DNA of 64,000 nucleotides from Suillus spraguei (lineage: Eukaryota > Basidiomycota > Agaricomycetes > Boletales > Suillaceae): NCBI GenBank assembly GCA_016800925.1, contig JABCPU010000308.1:16710-80709 (forward strand), given 5' to 3'. The notes beneath the pieces were generated by a model, which worked only from the letters and a program-made list of their open reading frames with translations, was not told the origin of the DNA and ran no database searches. Positions 12,350-25,039 of the stretch are shown piece by piece. A program made the translations under genes and the position numbers. Each line of letters opens with the position of its first letter. Position 1 is the stretch's first letter.

Positions 12350-14779
12350 ATGTCCTTTCCCACTGCATACATCACCCCCATCACTATTGCCAACAATGAC
12401 TCTGATTCCGATGCAGAAAACTATGGAACCCTTGCCACCAAAATGACAACACCTCCTATATTGAAGCTGCCCTTCTATGCGAAGGACACTCTCTCGAAAT
12501 TGAGAGAATCCTTACCGAAAGAGGTGCCTTCCCAGTTTTACTTCTCGTCAACATCATCCGCACCGCCGCCCTCATCGAAACTACCATCAATGAAACTACA
12601 GAAATCACGTATCGCCAGCGCATCTTACATCTGCAGAAATGCATTCGTTCTTACGCTATGCTGTTGCTTCCCCGTTCTTTTAAGAGCAATGTTGAAGAAG
12701 CTATTCACATCATGGCGAACGCCGAGCAGGTGTTGCTCGACCTCCCTCTCCACAAAGAAATATGGACCCACTTCCAGTCCCTTCACCCCTCCTTCGTGCA
12801 TGTATTCTAATATTGATGCCTTTGCTGGCTTATATACTGCTGTCCAGGAGATTGGACAGCTCACCAACACAGTCGTCGCCAGCAATTAGTTGCTGAAACA
12901 AGAACGGCCAGAAATTTAGTCGAAGAAGCTATCGTTGATCTACAGCAAACTCAAATGAACCTCACTTCCCCACGAACTCCATCCCCCATTGAGCGACCAA
13001 TTTCATCGCCCCCTGTCATAGTTTCCCACGATCACCCCGCATGGTTGTACGAACCTTGTACGGATGAGCAGTGTGAAGCTGCAAAAATATTAGGAGTTCC
13101 TGTCGCTGAGTTGGTGGCACTCGGTCCTCAACTTCGCGACCTCCATATTCATCCTCCCATGTCCATCCCAGCATCATTTGGTTCAATGGATCCTGTTTTG
13201 CCAGTCTTAGTAAAGGACTTCGGCATAACATCCCCTTCCTCCTCTGATGAACTCCTCATGGTTGCTGAACGAGCAACTACTCCTGATCTCCCAACGTCGG
13301 CATACACTCTTACCACTAAACAGCAGGCGCAGCTCAGATGTGACAATGCCTTTGCTTTAAGTCGTATGGCGCTGTAAAGATACAACCTAGCTTGGGCTGT
13401 AGATAAACCACTGCCTAAACTAGTATGTTAGTCTTGCGCTCTGTCTAGTCTGCTTCACTTATAAGAACAAGAGTGTTCGACCCTAAAGGGGGATGCCTAT
13501 TTAGTATGGTCAAGTTCGAGTCTAACTTATTTGAGAAACAAGCGTCATGGTCAGCAGTAAGTTGCTGCAGTCAGTGATGATACCGCCAGAACTAGCGTCG
13601 TGAGTAGCAGTGCTACTGTCGTCGAGATAAGGTCATTAACAGTAGCGTTGAATGAGCAATGTTGAGCGGTGGTCTCAGTGGTAGCGGTAAGGTTGCGAGC
13701 GGTGCAATGAAACAGTAAAGAAGTCCGCGGTACTTTCAGCGGTAAAGTAGCGGTTCGTGGGAAGTTCAGTCAAAGTAACAGTCAAAAGTCCAGCAGTATG
13801 CCAGCAGTAACGGAGAACGAGTGTGATGTATTAACGAGCAGTAAGGAAACTTTAAAGACTATGTCCACTACTGGGTAGATCCAGAGCTAGACAATAATCT
13901 TGACCTATAGTATGTGCAATGGGGTAAAATCAGGTGCTGTATCGTGCGGGGTACGCGGTGCTTATATCCTAATTCGTGTGTACTTGGAATACTCTAGGCA
14001 GATCAGTAGCACTGGAGTGTAGTAACCACCGTAAGTAAACATAGCACAGGTGCTGCGGCACGAGGCAACATGTAATAACACTTGCCATGGAATCAGTGAT
14101 AAGGAACAGAAAACAAACTACGCACCAAATGGAGCTATGCGGACGTGGCAAGGACATGGAAGGACATTGGTTTGTGGAATGAGGTGTGGCAGTTGGTACA
14201 GTGTGCAGTAAGCGTGGGATGCCGCTGGTACTGCTAAACAGGGTAAGACGGCCATGGACAAGTGGTAACTCCTGTAGACATGAGACGAGTGTCAAAATAT
14301 GGGGTTTTAAGCCCAGCGCCAATATGTTCGTTACAGCGCGACGGAAGGGAAAGAAACGCGCCAGATCCACTAGTCCCAAACCCATTATTTTGCTATCGCC
14401 ATTACGCATGTCTACCTCCAACACTGATGAAAATATGAAATGTCGATTCTGTGGCATCATAGGACATTGGCAAAAGAATTGCCCCGAATACCAGTGCCAA
14501 ATTTGTCTGTGACACGCCCCTACCCATCTATCTATCTACTGCCCTCAGCATATTGGAAACCCCCCATTTATGCTTACTTGGAAGGACAATGGATTTTATG
14601 ATGCACTTCGTAGGTGGGAGCAGTATCTTATTAATCATCGATGAAGAAAGGCAGGTTGATGAGCGAGGACTATAGCAGAAGAAGAAGCAGCTTATATGTT
14701 AGGGGGAAGTGCTGCTGATGAAGACATCGCTAACTATAATGACTATGATCCCATCTATGACGCTAATAGCGATATATGA
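12350..14779 (+). pseudogene. copy B downstream zinc-knuckle ORF, split by an LTR
   Basis: Counterpart of the copy A ORF at 5606. It begins MSFPTAYITP at 12350, 57 bp after pol, and is disrupted by frame shifts in the first third. A 963-bp LTR sits at 13373-14335 after codon ATG-GCG; removing it with one 4-bp target duplicate restores the local frame into the basic patch. The second part retains CRFCGIIGHWQKNC (near 14442) and runs to 14779, directly upstream of the polypurine tract of the copy B 3' LTR. Confidence 0.78.
13373..14335. mobile_element. family 3 solo LTR, 963 bp, TSD GCGC
   Basis: Bounded by TGTAA at 13373 and TTACA at 14335 (5-bp terminal inverted repeats, TG...CA ends) and flanked by the 4-bp direct repeat GCGC (13369-13372 and 14336-14339). 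No coding potential; many AGCAGT/GCGGTA-like short motifs. Related sequence in opposite orientation lies at 53997-54952 and, truncated, about 24440-24977. These facts fit a solo LTR of an LTR retrotransposon whose internal part is absent from this window. Orientation of transcription is not determinable. Confidence 0.7.
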
Positions 14780-14812
14780 AAGTCGGTGACTTTCCATGTA
14801 ATGAGGGGGTAA

Positions 14813-15146
14813 TGTTACAGTCATACGTGCCCCTATTCATTCTCTCTTTGTCTCCTTTACTTGTATATTACATAACTCTGACTCATATGCTCAATGCATC
14901 TGTACTATAGCTACCTTCCTTCTTTGGATACGCACTTATGTTCTCACATCTCTCTTGGTCTGTGTGCACATATTGGCCTATTTAAGCACGTTGTATTATG
15001 CTTGTATACTTTACTTTAATCTTACTGGGTTTTACCTGGAACATCCTTCGCTTAGGTCTCCAACTTAAGTTGTCTTGAATCGTCTCTAAGTCTAAGCGCT
15101 CCTTAGCCTTAGTCTCTATTCTCGTAGAACCTCTTAGACTTGTCTT
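14813..15146 (+). repeat. copy B 3' LTR, truncated at copy C
   Basis: Starts TGTTACAG after the tract ATGAGGGGGTAA, matches the family 1 LTR for 334 bp and stops exactly where the inverted LTR of copy C begins at 15147. The missing 140 bp of this LTR do not reappear on the far side of copy C (22764), so this is not a simple insertion of C into it. Confidence 0.85.
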
Positions 15147-15620
15147 TGTTACGAACTGGGGTGGCGTCACCAGCGACAGTGAGAAGACACAGACGGTCTG
15201 CTGGGAGTTCCTACAATATCCAGAAGAGGATAAGGTGAAAGTACAAGGAACGCGTTCCGAGTACTATCAAGGGTTCAGCCTCAAAGACAAGTCTAAGAGG
15301 TATCCGCGAGAATAGAGACTAAGGCTAAGGAGTGCTTAGACTTAGAGACGATTCAAGACGACTTAGGTTGGAGACCTAAGCGAAGGAGATTCCAGGTAAA
15401 ACCCAGTAAGATTAAAGTAGCGAATCTACTACAAGTACACTGTGCTTAAATAGGCCAATATGTGCGCACAGACCAGAGAAGTGTGAGAACATAAGTGCGT
15501 ATCCAAAAGAGGAAGGCAACTATAGTACAGATGCGTTGAGCATATGAGTCAGAGTCATGTTATGTAATATACACGGTAAATAAGGTAAGAAAATGAATAG
15601 GGGTGCGTACGATTGTAACA
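15147..15620 (-). repeat. copy C 3' LTR (474 bp)
   Basis: Reads TGTTACGAAC...GATTGTAACA on the plus strand, the inverse of the LTR orientation in A, B and D. The adjoining TTACCCCCGT is the minus-strand polypurine tract (ACGGGGGTAA). Length equals the copy D LTRs. Confidence 0.9.
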
Positions 15621-15653
15621 TTACCCCCGTATTATACTGAAAGTCACCGGCTT

Positions 15654-17120
15654 TCAATCATTCTGGTTCGCATAGTAGACGGGATCGTCGCTCCATTCGT
15701 AGTCTTCATCAGCGAAGGATCCACTCATCATGTACTTAGCTTCCTCCAAGCCAGCACGTCGTTTAGAGTCCCTTCTTTTCTCTGCTCGAATGCGTTCGTC
15801 GTCAAGTTGCTTTTCCCAAGCACGAAGTGCGTCGTAAAATCCCTCATCTTTCCAAGTTAATTCGAAGGGAGGGGGCCCAACTCGGTTAGGGCAGTAGAGG
15901 GATAAATGAGTGGGCGACCAATATCTGCAAACCTTGCACTGATATTCCGCACAGTTCTTTTGACGGTGTCCTAGTAATCCACAGACACGGCATTTCATGT
16001 TCTCGTCAGGGTTAGAAGAGACCTTGCGTAGGGGAGATGGAGAAATGATAGGTGTGGGGCTAGTGGATCTGGCGCGCTTCTTTCCCTTCTTCTTCGTCAT
16101 ACGTTTTAAGGCGAGGGTGTTAGCTTTCTTAAGCTGCGCCTGTTGAGCAGAGGACAGTGTGTATGCTGATTCGGGGAGGTCCGGGGTGACTGCACGCTCG
16201 GCGGCTGCAAGAAGTTTGGTGGAAGAAGAGGGGGAAGTGATACCGAAGTCTTTTACTAAGACCGGTGAAACGGATCCATAGGACCGAATGACGATGGGAT
16301 AGACATAGGAGGGTGTATATGAAGGTCGCGGAGTCGAGGACCTAATGTTACCAATTCAGTGGCAGAGATACCTAGTAGTTTAGCGGCCTCAAACTGGTCT
16401 TCTGTGCATGGTTCATACACCATGCAGGGTGGTCATGAGAGACTGTAATAGGGGACGGTGAGGTTGGTCGTTGAATCGGAGATGGGGTTCGTGGAGAGGC
16501 AAGATCATTTTGCGTCTGCTGTAGATCGGTAATAGCTTCTTCCACTAGGTTTCTAGCTGCTCTTGTTTCGGTGACTGACTGTTGAATAGTTTCGACGACT
16601 TGGTTTGTGAGATGTCCGATCTCTTGGACAGCAGTGTATAAGCCAGTAAAGGCATCAAGACTAGAATAAGCGCGTGAAGAAGAGGGTGCTGGGATAGGAA
16701 GTGGCGTGTCTTCCTGCGGAGAGGGAGGTCGAGCAACACCTGCTCGACGTTCGGCAATGATGTGAATAGCTTCTTCAACATCATTCTTAAAGGAATCGGG
16801 AAGCAGCAACATAGCGTAAGCACGAATGCGTTTTTGAAGATGAAGGAAGCGGTGACGGAGAGTAATTTCCGTTGTTTCTTTGGCAGTGGCTTCAATGAGG
16901 GCTGCAATACGAATGATGTTGACGATGAGGAGGGCAGGGAAGGCGCCTCTTTCAGTGAGGATTCTTTCGATTTCGAGGGCATGTCCCTCGCAGAGAATGG
17001 CGGCTTCGATGTAAGAGGAGTTATCAATTTCAGTGGTGAGGGTTCCGTATCGTTCAGTTTCAGAGTGGAGTCATTGGTGGCAGCGACGACGGGTGTAATG
17101 TAAGCAGTGGGGAAAGACAT
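15654..17120 (-). pseudogene. copy C downstream zinc-knuckle ORF
   Basis: Family 1 second ORF, starting MSFPTAYITPV at 17120 shortly after the pol stop (17173). The central part is open at 16372-16812 and the C-terminal part at 15654-16100, with small indels between them. The C-terminal part has the basic KKKGKKRARS patch, knuckle CRVCGLLGHRQKNC, the second cluster CKVCRYWSPTHLSLYC and an acidic tail ending near 15654. The C-terminal third is nearly identical to copy D, showing this ORF is a stable part of the element rather than a chance frame. Confidence 0.8.
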
Positions 17121-17172
17121 TTCGAAGGTAGTTAATCAGGTGCTGATGCGAGTTGATTTGACTGGGGAATAA

Positions 17173-20100
17173 TCAGAGGGCGTGTTGCTTCTTATAAGCA
17201 TTTAGGATTCGAGCGGAGTTCTTCAGATTCTTTTCTGGGAGCCATTCGTTATCTCCCGATGAGTATCCTTTCCACGAAACAAGATAACGTCGGCGATTGC
17301 CGGTTCCTTTGTGAGAAAGGATCGCTTCGATTTCATATTCTTCTTCTTCTTCGATGATGTCAGGGGGTGGTTCAGGGAAATTCGGCCGTGTACGTCTGTT
17401 TCGCTATAGGATGATAAGACAGAAGCATGGAACGTGGGGTGAATCTTCCACTGCGGTGGGAGCTGGAGTGTGAACGTGATGGGAGATAAGACATCGATGA
17501 TCGGGAAGGGTCCGTATCGTTTCGGAGCGAGCTTCTTTGATGGGAGCTTAGTCTAAGATTGGCGGCAGATAACCAAACCTTATCTCCGATCTTCCATGGA
17601 GTGTACTTATCTCCTCGGGATCGTTCGGCCATTGTTTGCATTGCAATGTTATGACAAGCGATTGCTTCTTCTCTTATCTTCTGCAGAGATCGTACTCGAT
17701 CTTCTGCTGCGGGGACTGATGAATCGGGAATAAGGTGGGGAATGGCACGTGGTTCGTATCCCATCATCAAATAGAAGGGTGATGCGTTACGTGCATCGTG
17801 TTTTCGGTGGTTGTGAACGAATTCAGCGATTGGTAGATGTTCTACCCAATCTTCAGGGTTGTTACGGCAATAAATGCGAAGGTATGTTTCAAGTTCTTGA
17901 TTGAGCCTTTCCGTTTGACCATCAGTCTGGGGTGGTAAGCTGTGGATGGAGCGATGACGTAGTCGAGAAGTCGGGCAAGTTCCTTTGAGAAGCGAGATAG
18001 GAATTGCGGTCCTCGATCCGAGATAACTTTGTCATGGAGTCCAAATCGTCGGTAAACATGTTTTAAAAATAGCTTGGCCACACCTTCTGACGTGATAGTT
18101 TTCAAACAAGGGATAATAATTACCCCCTTCGTAAGGCCATGGTCTACCACGACCATGATACTGTCAAAGCCTCCAGAGACGGGGAGGTCAGTGATAAGAT
18201 CAACGGAGACCTGGGAGAACGGGCGAACAGCCGATGAAGGAATAGGCGTGAGCGGGGGTCGAACGGATGAGTATCCGCTTTCATTTGCTGACAAAGGGCG
18301 CAACCCTCGACGTATTTCCGAATATAAGAGCCCATTGCAGGCCACCAGCTTCCCGTTTACGAGTTCTTCAGTTTTGAATCTACCGGGGTGTCCCGCGGTA
18401 GGATGATCATGATACCTTTTCAGGATATCGGAGCGATGCGCCGGTGGAATATAGGCGCGATTCTTAAAATAGAGGACGTTCTCCTCAATCTTCCAATCAG
18501 AAAGTGCCGATTTCATGGGGGGAAGGCACACGCCATCAAGGGCATCAGATGCTGTCTTGAAGACAGGGTCGTCGAGGGGGTCAGAGGATGATAGCACATC
18601 CTTCAAGTCAGTGTCAATAAGACGAACGAATAGAGCGTCAGGGAGGAGGGTCTGGTCCTCGTTATCGTCTTTGCCAGAGTCATAATCAGGCCGGCGGGAT
18701 AGTGCATCAGGTACTGCTAATTTAGTACCTGCAACGTGATGCAGTTCGATGTCGTAAATAGACAAAATCAATTGCCAACGTGCTTGGCGACGGGTGAGCT
18801 TCTGTGCACTTCTAAAGTACAGAAGGTTCTTATGGTCGGTGAATACCAGGACGGGGTGTGGGTTTCCTTCGAGATAATGACGCCATTCGTTCAATGCCCG
18901 GATCACGGCAAGGAGTTCCCGATCAAAGATCTGGTAATTGCGTTCTGCGGGGTTCAAAGACTGTGAGAGGTATGCACAAGGGTGATAAACACCATTCTCA
19001 TCAGTCTGCAGGAGAACTCCGCCAGTTGCTACAAGCGAAGCGTCGGTAGCAATGGCAAATTGTCGGGAGGGATCAGGGTTACGGAGTACCGGTTGGGAAG
19101 TAAAGCGTCGTTTCAATTCTTCGAAGGTGTCCATACATTCAGTTGACCATTCAAAGGCCTTATCTTTCTTTGTCAAATCGATAAGGGGTCTGGCGATGTC
19201 AGAATAGTGGGAAATGAACGTGCGGTAGAAGTTGCAAAAACCGAGGAATGACCGAACATCTTTTACAGATTTCGGGATTGGCCATTCGGAGATTCCCTTG
19301 GTCTTGGCGGTGTCCATAGCAACTTGTCCGGGGCGAATTATCATTCCGAGGTATTCCACTTCTTCGGCATCGAAGGTGCATTTCTCCGGTTTCAAGAACA
19401 GATGTTCTTTTCGTATTTTCATCAAAACTCGTCTGGTCCGTTCACGGTGTTCTGCCATTGTCGTAGAGAAAATCAGGATATCGTCCATATAGATAACCAT
19501 CCATCCTTCATTGATTTCTTGTTGAAAGGTGCGATTCATGTATGCTTGAAAAGTTGCTGGGGAATTGCAGAGGCCGAAGAACATGACGTTCGGTTCAAAG
19601 AGGCCAAATTCCGTGGTAAAAGCAGCTTTCCATCTGTCATCAGGATGGATGCGAATGTTGTTATAACCGGACCGGATATCCATTTTCGTAAAGAACTGTG
19701 CATTATGAAGGCGTGCGACAAGGGAAATAGGAAGTGGGAGCGGGTATGCGTTTTGACTGTCCAATCATTGATGTAGCGATAATCTTGACAGGGACGCAGT
19801 TCTCCGCTCTTCTTTCCCACAAAGAAGAAGCCACTAGCTTGAGGTGACTTCGATTCTGAGATAAAGCCTTTCGCAACGTTTTCATCGATAAACGTTTTGA
19901 CAGCAGCGCGTTCTTTTTCCGATAGCGGGTAGACCTTAGACGTACGAGGAATAAAACCGGGTTTGGTGTCGATCCGATGATCGATACCAGGGCGTTCGGG
20001 GGGTAGTTTGTTTAATCCGTCTTTAGCAAAGACGTCTGCGAAGTCGTGCAAATAATCCGGGACCAATTCTTCGAAGGATTTCTTTTTCTTTTCCTTCTCG

Positions 20101-21274
20101 TCCGTAGCGAATTCCTGAGCTTTGTTACTATATTTCGGAGGAGGAAGTGGAATCGAAGTAGGGAGGGATTGTTCAAGGTGAGAAGTTCCATCCCGTGTCA
20201 AGGGTGTATCCATGGATACTTCTTCTATGATCCTCATGCTAATCCCGTCGGTATCATATTCCACAAGAAATTCTCCTTCTCCTAGTTCATAAGAGGAAAT
20301 TTCGCGCACTTCTGGTGCATGCCAGACGTCGTGCATGGTGTCAAATTGGTCATCATCCTCAGTTGGGATCAACGAGGGCACGGGTTCTTCTTTATCGGGG
20401 ATTTCTTCAATTGAAGCTGAAAGAGTTTTCGGGGGAACGAAGAACTTGGATAGTTTCGGTACGTTGGTGTTTCGCCCTGGGAGTTCTTCTTCCGGTTTCC
20501 TTTTTCCTTGCTTCTGTTCTTCTATTGGCCGTTGCTCAATAGGTTCTTGTCCGGCCCGATGCTCGGGTTCAGATTCATTCTTACGCTTCTCGCACGAGGG
20601 ATCGGTGACACTGCTCGCGGCAGTTGTACGCGTGGAGTTGGTTCTGTAGTACGTGGCATTCGTACTTCTGGTTCTGAGTCTTCAGGGATCTCAATAGGAG
20701 ATGCGATACTAGGTTTCGGAAGACGGGAATGTTGCCACCTAACATGATTGAAAAGTTGAGGCAACCCGTTCTTCTTCCGATCTTCGTCCAGATCGATTTC
20801 GATTTCGTCTGATTTCTCTGTCCGTGAAAGGACAAGCGTTTCAGCAGCCCAATCTATAATTGGGTTCATTGCTCGTAACCAAGGAATTCCAAGGAGGATT
20901 TGATCTCTCCTTCCTAGTTTGGTGATATTGAATTTTCCATACATGGTTCGATCGTCAATCTTGACCACTAGGAGGCAGTAATGCGTGATTGGTCCTCCTT
21001 TTATGAGAGTTCCATCTGCCGTTGTAACTCGAAATGGTTCCTTGAGTTTTCGTCGTGTGATTTGATGGAGTTTCACAAACTCTTCTGAGATGAATGTTCC
21101 TGCTGCTCCTGAATCGATAACAGCGGTAGTGTCGACGGATTTCAAACGAGTACGCGAGTGGAGGGTGATTGGGACACGAAGTTCTTTTCTTTCACCTACA
21201 GCGCGTACAAGTCTTAGTATTACATTGGGAGAAACATACGTCGAGTCTTTGTTTCTCCAATCAAAAATCCTCAC
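17173..21274 (-). pseudogene. copy C pol polyprotein (few frame breaks)
   Basis: Best-preserved Pol in long frames. Protease (DSGAAGTFI near 21120) lies in a frame open 21274-20522; the linker and RT fingers are open 20381-19536; then 640 codons (19764-17842) are open, covering RT with YMDD (about 19484-19495), RNase H, the integrase zinc finger and the core ([23 protein letters not shown] region partly shifted). The integrase tail and chromodomain-like end occupy about 17770-17190. Breaks are small indels, for example one missing base near 19755 and one near 17930. Pol follows gag in a different frame, so a frameshift or readthrough step is expected in an active copy. Confidence 0.87.
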
Positions 21275-21280
21275 AACCGT

Positions 21281-22094
21281 CTACGGTTTCTTCATCTTCT
21301 TCTTCCCTTTGACTTCGGTTTGTCGGAGCGGGGTCTTCTTCTTTCTGTCAGGACAATTATGGATGCGGTGTCCTGTTTTTCTGCATCCGAAGCATTGTCC
21401 TTTCTTCATGCATTCGGACCTTTCCATGTCGGAGATTCGATCTACGACCATTGCGTTGGAATCACGGTTCGGAATATACCGTGCATTTCCATAGTTCTTC
21501 TTCTTCTGTTGTGGAACATGACGCGTCCTCATGGCATTAAGCCGATGATGGGCGTTGTCAATAGCAACGCATTGCAACACAACATCTCTGAATATTTCGG
21601 AGACATCTCCCGTATTGAAAAGCTTTGTAAGGATACCCCAATTAAGACCATCTTGGAAGAACTGGATCTTCGTCGCGTTATCGGTGATGTGAGCCTTGGC
21701 TGCAAGTGCCTCAAAGTCGGCGACATAGGTATGAAGATCTCCAGTTCCTTGCTTGAGGTCTCTAAGGCGTGTAAGCGCAGTCATTCTGGTATCCACTGGT
21801 TCGAATGCTTCTTTGAAGCTCTTCATAAAATCCACCATCGTCCCATAACCAACTTTTTGTCCCGAAGTGTCGGTAGATTGGGCGTGTTCAAGGAATTGTT
21901 CCTTCCATGATTTGGCATTCTTTTCGGTCATGAAGGATGTTATGTAGATGATCTTCTGCTTGTCGGTGGTGTAAAGCTTTTCATTGATGTCAAAGTGCAA
22001 GATTGCACGACTGGATAAACTCGCGAGAGTTATCACGATCTCCATCAAAACCTATCGGTTGACCGATCTTGTATTCGAATTCTTTGGTCGACAT
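21281..22094 (-). pseudogene. copy C gag with one extra base
   Basis: Starts MSTKEFEYKIGQPIGFDGD at 22094. One additional T near 22000 relative to copy D shifts the frame; downstream it is open to 21281. Contains the retrotransposon-gag capsid region and the nucleocapsid knuckle CFGCRKTGHRIHNC (CX2CX4HX4C) near 21385, followed by a charged Lys/Glu tail. Predicted to form the particle core and bind element RNA in an intact element. Confidence 0.85.
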
Positions 22095-22290
22095 GGTTGA
22101 TGATTCTTCTGATGAGTTATACTTTCTCGGTGCCTACACGCGCTGTCTTGCTGTCCGTTAGGGCTTTCTTCTGTCAGAGGGCTTCTCTTGACAATCTGCT
22201 CAGCGTACGCGTACGCTAGTCTGCTGATCAAGCGATCAGGGTTCAGGGTCGAAGACTGGATAGTCGACGATCAAAAGGACTTTAATCTTT

Positions 22291-22763
22291 TGTTACGAAC
22301 TGGGGTGGCGTCACCAGCGACAGTGAAAAGACACAGACGGTCTGCTGGGAGTTCTTACAATGTCCAAAAGAGAACAAGGTGAAAGTACAAGGAACGCGTT
22401 CCGAGTACGATCAAGGGTTCAGCCTCAAAGACAAGTCTAAGAGGTATCCGCGAGAATAGAGACTAAGGCTAAGGAGTGCTTAGACTTAGAGACGATTCAA
22501 GACGACTTAGGTTGGAGACCTAAGCGAAGGAGATTCCAGGTAAAACCCAGTAAGATTAAAGTAGGAATCTACTACAAGTACACTGTGCTTAAATAAGCCA
22601 ATATGTGCGCACAGACCAAGAAGGTGTGAGAATGTATGTGTGTATCCAAAGAAGGAAGGCAACTATAGTACAGATGCGTTGAGCATATGAGTCAGAGTCA
22701 TGTTATGTAATATACACGGTAAATGAGGTAAGAAAATGAATAGGGGCACGTACGATTGTAACA
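22291..22763 (-). repeat. copy C 5' LTR (473 bp)
   Basis: TGTTACGAAC at 22291 to GTAACA at 22763 on the plus strand. The leader on its left reads, on the minus strand, AAAGATTAAAGT immediately after the LTR; this is the same putative self-priming site as in copy D and is complementary to ACTTTAATCTT inside the LTR. Confidence 0.9.
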
Positions 22764-23947
22764 ATCACGCACCTTATGATTCTTCTTGCATTGTGTTTGC
22801 ATATTGAATTTCAGTTGTTATCTGACAGTCTCCTCGTCTAGGCAATCCAGATATTCTTCAGTCCACTACTGGGTAAGATCCTTGATATATGTTGAGCTCG
22901 AGGATCGCCCTTCTCCTCAGGTGAAGCTAAGTTGTTGGGGATTTTGAAGGTTCTGTTTGGGCATTATCTTGCCCATACCAGAGAGTGCCTATTGCCACTA
23001 TATCCCCATCATTGGATACCCTGTGAGTGCCCCCTATGATCATTGTGAGGCTCTCGTTCATATCTTAGGCTCACTTTCTGACTGGCATTTGCAGATTTCC
23101 ACCCCCTGACGATGTACTACATGACAATTCCACTTGTCTCTGAGAGACCTAACAACAGGCACTGGGATGCCTCAAATTGCATGATCGGATGTGTCCAGAC
23201 TCCTGAGGAGGTTGGGCTCTTCATACAAAACTTGAGGGCTTATGCTCGCTGGGGGTTCAGAAAGAGATGCAGTAGGCTGCTTGGGAACATGCTGGCCCTT
23301 CGCCTTTGGCGGTTTAGACTTGGAAGACTTTGGAGTTTGTGGAGAAGCAGCTGCCAGAGGAGTGGGAGCAGTGTGTGGTTCAGTAAGTGCAATGATGTAT
23401 TTTTGTCAGTATCATCAATAACTGAGTGATGATTAGGTGTTGTCTGCATTTCGGAGCTCCCACCAATGATTTCATCTTCGATGCTATGGTCAATCACATG
23501 TGGGAGATCGCTCAAGGTTGCTTCGGTGCATGTAGCATGAGAGCATGTCTTGAAAGCCCACATATTATGTTGAGCCAGCAACGTTGTATTGCTACTGCCA
23601 TGATCTTGAACTCTATTCCTCTGGCGACAAACCCTAATGGCGCTGTAGCGAACAAAGTCATGCTGACCATGAAAGTGCCATTTTATACAAGCATCTCATT
23701 ACTGTCTACAGCAGCTACCAAGAAATCCCCTATAGCGAGCATTAGCCTTTTTGCTTCGCCAGTACTGTTTTTGCTCCATGGATCCTTGCCCCTTACTGAA
23801 TCTCACTACCAATGTCCCCCGGTGCATAGTATATTTGTTTCCGCTGTTACTAAATCCATGGCAGAGTTTACCTTATGTCTCATGTGGCCACTACTCACTG
23901 TGTGCCTCTTAGCTAAATATCTCTATCTTGCTACCGTTCTCGCTATG
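22764..23947. other. unassigned sequence
   Basis: No frame with a recognisable domain. The longest frames (plus 23426-24049, minus 23240-23581) have no identifiable motif and the former runs into a solo LTR, so I do not call them genes. Composition resembles degenerate host or old repeat sequence. Confidence 0.4.
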
Positions 23948-24420
23948 TGTTACAATCATACATGCCCCTATTCATTTTCTGTCTCATCTTTACCTTGTAT
24001 ATTACGTAACATGACTCTGACTCATATGCTCAACGCATCTGTACTATAGTTGCCTTCCTTCTTTGGATATGCACTTACGTTCTCACATCTCTCTTGGTCT
24101 GTGCGCACATATTGGCTTATTTAAGCACATTGTATTATGCTTGTATACCTTACTTTAATCTTACTGGGTTTTACCTGGAATATCCTTCGCTTAGGTCTCC
24201 AACCTAAGTCGTCTGAATCGTCTCTAAGTCTAAGCACTCCTTAGTCTTAGTCTCTATTCTACGGATCGTCTTAGAGTCGCGACTCTTTGACTGAACCTTT
24301 GATCCTACTCGGAACACTTCCTTGTAGTAGTCCTCGTTCTCTTTTGAATGTAGTCGAACTTCCCAGCAGACCGTCTGTGTCTTATCACTGTCGCTGGTGA
24401 CGCCACCCCAGTTCGTAACA
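23948..24420 (+). mobile_element. family 1 solo LTR, TSD CTATG
   Basis: 473 bp from TGTTACAATC to TTCGTAACA, flanked by a perfect 5-bp direct repeat CTATG (23943-23947 and 24421-24425). No internal element sequence on either side. This is the expected product of LTR-LTR recombination after a normal insertion and confirms that family 1 makes 5-bp target duplications. Confidence 0.93.
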
Positions 24421-24439
24421 CTATGTATTCTGGCCGTTC

Positions 24440-24977
24440 ATGGTACATGTTAAAAAGGACTCTTCACACATACTGGTACTTTTACTTTCCCCCTATGGTA
24501 CACATGGTACTTAGGAATAGTCACTACCACTGTCTCTAACGGAATAAAGTCTTTCACTGAAGTTACTGTCTCTTAAGAATTGCTTTACTACTGCATGCAC
24601 CACCGCTCGTTACTGCTGTCCATGCTTCACCGCTTGCGCTACGCTTTCCTGCACTTCATCGTTATGCTTCACTGCTTGTTTTACCGCCAGTTTCCCACGC
24701 CTTACCGCAGTTTTACCGCTCACACTACTGCTTGCCTACCGCATTCCCACGCTTACCACTAGTTTCCCACAGACCAGAGGTCACTGCTAGCATCTCGCTA
24801 CCTCCAATGGCATTCTCGCACCACAGGTTGGGCATTATCAAACTATATTAACTTAGCATTCCCTTTAGGGTCAAACGTTCTTGCCTCACAAGAGTAGCAG
24901 ACTAGGTAGAGCGCAAGACTCGCATACTAGCTTAGGCCATGGTTTATCTACAGCCCAGGTTAGATTGTCTCTTTACA
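24440..24977. repeat. family 3 LTR fragment
   Basis: Diverged, truncated copy of the 963-bp LTR at 13373, in the opposite orientation and the same as 53997-54952. Best-matching part is 24840-24977: CCCTTTAGGGTCAAACGTTC, AGCGCAAGACTC and the end ATTGTCTCTTTACA. The left boundary is approximate and somewhere after the family 1 solo LTR. It abuts the Pumilio-like fragment. Confidence 0.55.
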
Positions 24978-25039
24978 GCGTGCTGCTGCCGACATGGTTG
25001 CTTGACACGTCTTCTTTCCCTTCATGGTACAACCTTCTC

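Larger units (their letters stand above)
15147..22763 (-). mobile_element. family 1 Ty3/gypsy element, copy C (two LTRs)
   Basis: Minus-strand element of 7617 bp: 5' LTR 22291-22763, gag, pol, downstream zinc-knuckle ORF, 3' LTR 15147-15620. The two LTRs differ at about 20 positions by eye (roughly 4%), so the copy is older than copy D. Flanking pentamers (GTCTT left, ATCAC right) do not match, so either a flank has been rearranged or the LTRs come from a recombination event. Frame breaks inside are mainly single-base indels. Between B's LTR and C's LTR there is a head-on inverted LTR junction at 15146/15147. Confidence 0.88.

Noticed and set aside
23426..24049. Plus-strand frame of 207 codons.
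   Set aside because: Its 3' end lies inside a solo LTR with a clear target duplication, so it is not one natural coding unit.
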